Assembly: GCF_022539665.2 (NCBI RefSeq)
Contig: NC_081338.1
Span: 6,932,446-6,996,445, forward strand
Direction: 5' to 3'
From: Daphnia carinata
Lineage: Eukaryota; Arthropoda; Branchiopoda; Diplostraca; Daphniidae
Length of the DNA: 64,000 bases
Each line of letters opens with the position of its first letter. Within the stretch, counting starts at the first letter, position 1. Made by a program: the position numbers and the translations under genes. A model generated the notes under the pieces. The model had not been told where the DNA came from. It did no database searches and saw nothing but the letters and a program-made list of their open reading frames with translations. This document shows positions 62,701 to 64,000 of the stretch, in pieces.

Positions 62701-63305
62701 CGAAGAAGGAGGAGCTCACCCATTGCCAGCAGGTATGAAAAAGGTATTTCTTCTCGTATAAGAAGTCGAGTCGTTCCGCTCGTTGAAGTCATTCCTTTGC
62801 CATCGACATTGCTGTTAGTGTGTACGCCGAGTCAACCGGTCCCCGCCTATCCACACACTGTCTTCTTACCATTCATCTCGTTGCGGGGCTTTTTGTTGTG
62901 TGCGCGCGAGTGTGTGTGTCTGTGTGGAATTTTTTTTTTTTTTTTTATTCAAAAGGACCAGAGACATAGAGAGAGCCTCATCCGGTTGCATTTGTTTCTC
63001 ACAGCCCCCAAAACTTTACATATATTTTTTTTTTGAACTTTGTACTTGAAGAAATCGCATACACGCGGAAGCGAGTCGTGAGAAGAGCGTGACTTCATCT
63101 CTATCGTGTGTATTTTGCGGTAGAAATCGGGCCGCTCCCACATCGCGCCAAACTTATTTTTTTGAACCCACGCCAATAGCCCTTTGAACCCTCCGTCCGG
63201 AAACAAGAAGAAGCTGTTTAGTCTGTTCGATCCTGTTACTTTTGCATTTTTGACCCGGGCTGCTCTACTCACATTGACTTGGAAAAGAAAAAGGCCGCGT
63301 CCAAA
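59770..63305. other. Poly-T-rich, low-complexity stretch, probably intron or spacer
   Basis: Many T homopolymers and a poly-G tract of 16-17 at about 60916-60932; (GT)n at 62201-62226. Possible splice-like signals are AGCAG|GTGCG (about 59990), CCCCTACAG (62040) with a donor 20 bases later, and CCAGCAG|GTATG (about 62733), but no coding exon could be supported. The ORFs here are Phe-rich translations of T tracts. Confidence 0.4.
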
Positions 63306-64000
63306 ATGACTGTCGTCGTTTATTGTTGCGCCCTTTTGGCGATGATGGCCGCTTGTGAGGCGGGTCCGTTTCGACCTGTGGGCTACTACACGTTTGACGG
63401 CAAAAATCTGCGCCCTCTGAATGTCGTCCAGAGGCGATCGGATGACGACGGATTCTCTTTTGGCGGACGCAACGGATGGAAATTGCCTTTCGCCAAGCCG
63501 TCGTTTCTCAGCGCGTTGACGGACCGCGGCGACGACGAAGAGCGGCCAACAGTTTCGTCGGATCATTTGCTGCCCGACTATTTGACGCATCAAGAATTTT
63601 TGAAACCTCAACTCCAAGCGGCTGGATTCTCCGGCGGAAGAATTATTGCCGGGCCTTTTCCCGTCCCTTTGGCGCGCCTGCCCAAACCTCCGTCTCGTTC
63701 TTCCAGCGTTTCACCTACTCCACTTCCACCCGTCGAAGCCGTTACGGCCCTATCGAAAATCAAAACGCCCCAACAAGTTCAATCGCCCTCGCTTCCACCC
63801 TTCGTTTACAAGGCGACCCCACCGCCGCCGTACAAACCTGTTCAGTTTCCAGCTGTCCAGGTAGCGCCCACCAAAGTAGTCCAGGCAGCCCGTCCTCCGC
63901 CTCCATCGTCTCCAGCGCCGCAATCATCGCAACAGCTACCCAAACTGGTTTACACGTTGCCCACGTCGAATCCAGTTCACTGGCATGCGGCCCATCAGAG
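63306..64000 (+). CDS. Secreted proline-rich protein, 3' partial
   Basis: An uninterrupted frame from ATG 63306 to the window end (231 codons and counting). The start gives a clear signal peptide (MTVVVYCCALLAMMAACEA). The mature region begins GPFRPVGYYTFDG, then a mixed charged segment, and from about residue 120 becomes rich in Pro, Ser, Gln and Val (ATPPPPYKPVQFPAVQVAP). I do not recognise the family; composition suggests an extracellular or cuticular structural protein. Coding sequence is GC-rich compared with the poly-T flanks, which supports a real gene. The C-terminus lies outside the window. Confidence 0.7.
   Translation, partial: MTVVVYCCALLAMMAACEAGPFRPVGYYTFDGKNLRPLNVVQRRSDDDGFSFGGRNGWKLPFAKPSFLSALTDRGDDEERPTVSSDHLLPDYLTHQEFLKPQLQAAGFSGGRIIAGPFPVPLARLPKPPSRSSSVSPTPLPPVEAVTALSKIKTPQQVQSPSLPPFVYKATPPPPYKPVQFPAVQVAPTKVVQAARPPPPSSPAPQSSQQLPKLVYTLPTSNPVHWHAAHQ

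Overview
The window is animal nuclear DNA. Its protein-coding genes are split by short GT-AG introns, mostly about 55-80 bases and in places up to a few kilobases. The genes are closest in organisation to arthropods: a PDZ-GEF, a liquid-facets-Related/Tel2 composite locus, Na+/H+ exchangers and TIA-1/Rox8. Compact genes, poly-T-rich introns and this gene mix suggest a small crustacean such as Daphnia. That is inferred from style and homology, not from a database search. Exon coordinates were read by eye; codon phase was checked across each joined gene model, but single-base boundary errors remain possible.

Layout. 1-6334 (+): most of a Rap guanine-nucleotide exchange factor (cNMP-binding, REM, PDZ, RA and RasGEF domains, C-terminal PDZ ligand), 5' end outside the window. 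7864-11118 (+) and 21145-28728 (+): two same-strand paralogous Na+/H+ exchangers. Between them lie a small two-helix membrane protein (11952-12533, +) and a secreted Gly/Ser/Tyr/Pro repeat protein (13258-14969, -), then about 6 kb without recognised coding sequence. 29954-32278 (+): TRMT2A-type tRNA uracil-5 methyltransferase, convergent with a BTB-BACK-Kelch protein (32527-35024, -). 35998-37432 (+): an unprocessed Vasa-like DEAD-box pseudogene. 37667-39224 (+): a possible TNF-receptor-like single-pass membrane protein whose reading frame is broken twice.

39225-50764 is a gene-poor, repeat-rich block. It contains a poly-hairpin block, a 334-bp MITE with 27-bp terminal inverted repeats, a 23-bp GC-rich minisatellite, tRNA-like elements, degenerate tandem duplications and copies of a dispersed repeat. 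50765-52147 (-): SUPT7L, a SAGA subunit, divergent from 52613-58029 (+): epsinR/CLINT1 (lqfR) with a complete Tel2/TELO2 coding exon inside one of its introns. 59554-59769 (+): the first two coding exons of a TIA-1/Rox8 RNA-binding protein. 63306-64000 (+): the start of a secreted proline-rich protein that runs off the window.

The most noteworthy signals are: the epsinR-Tel2 composite locus, where both splice outcomes stay in frame and Tel2 is one 2.5-kb exon; the doubly interrupted receptor-like gene with a candidate +1 shift; a GA-AG intron in the RapGEF; and the hairpin-dense mobile elements at 41.3-42.4 kb.
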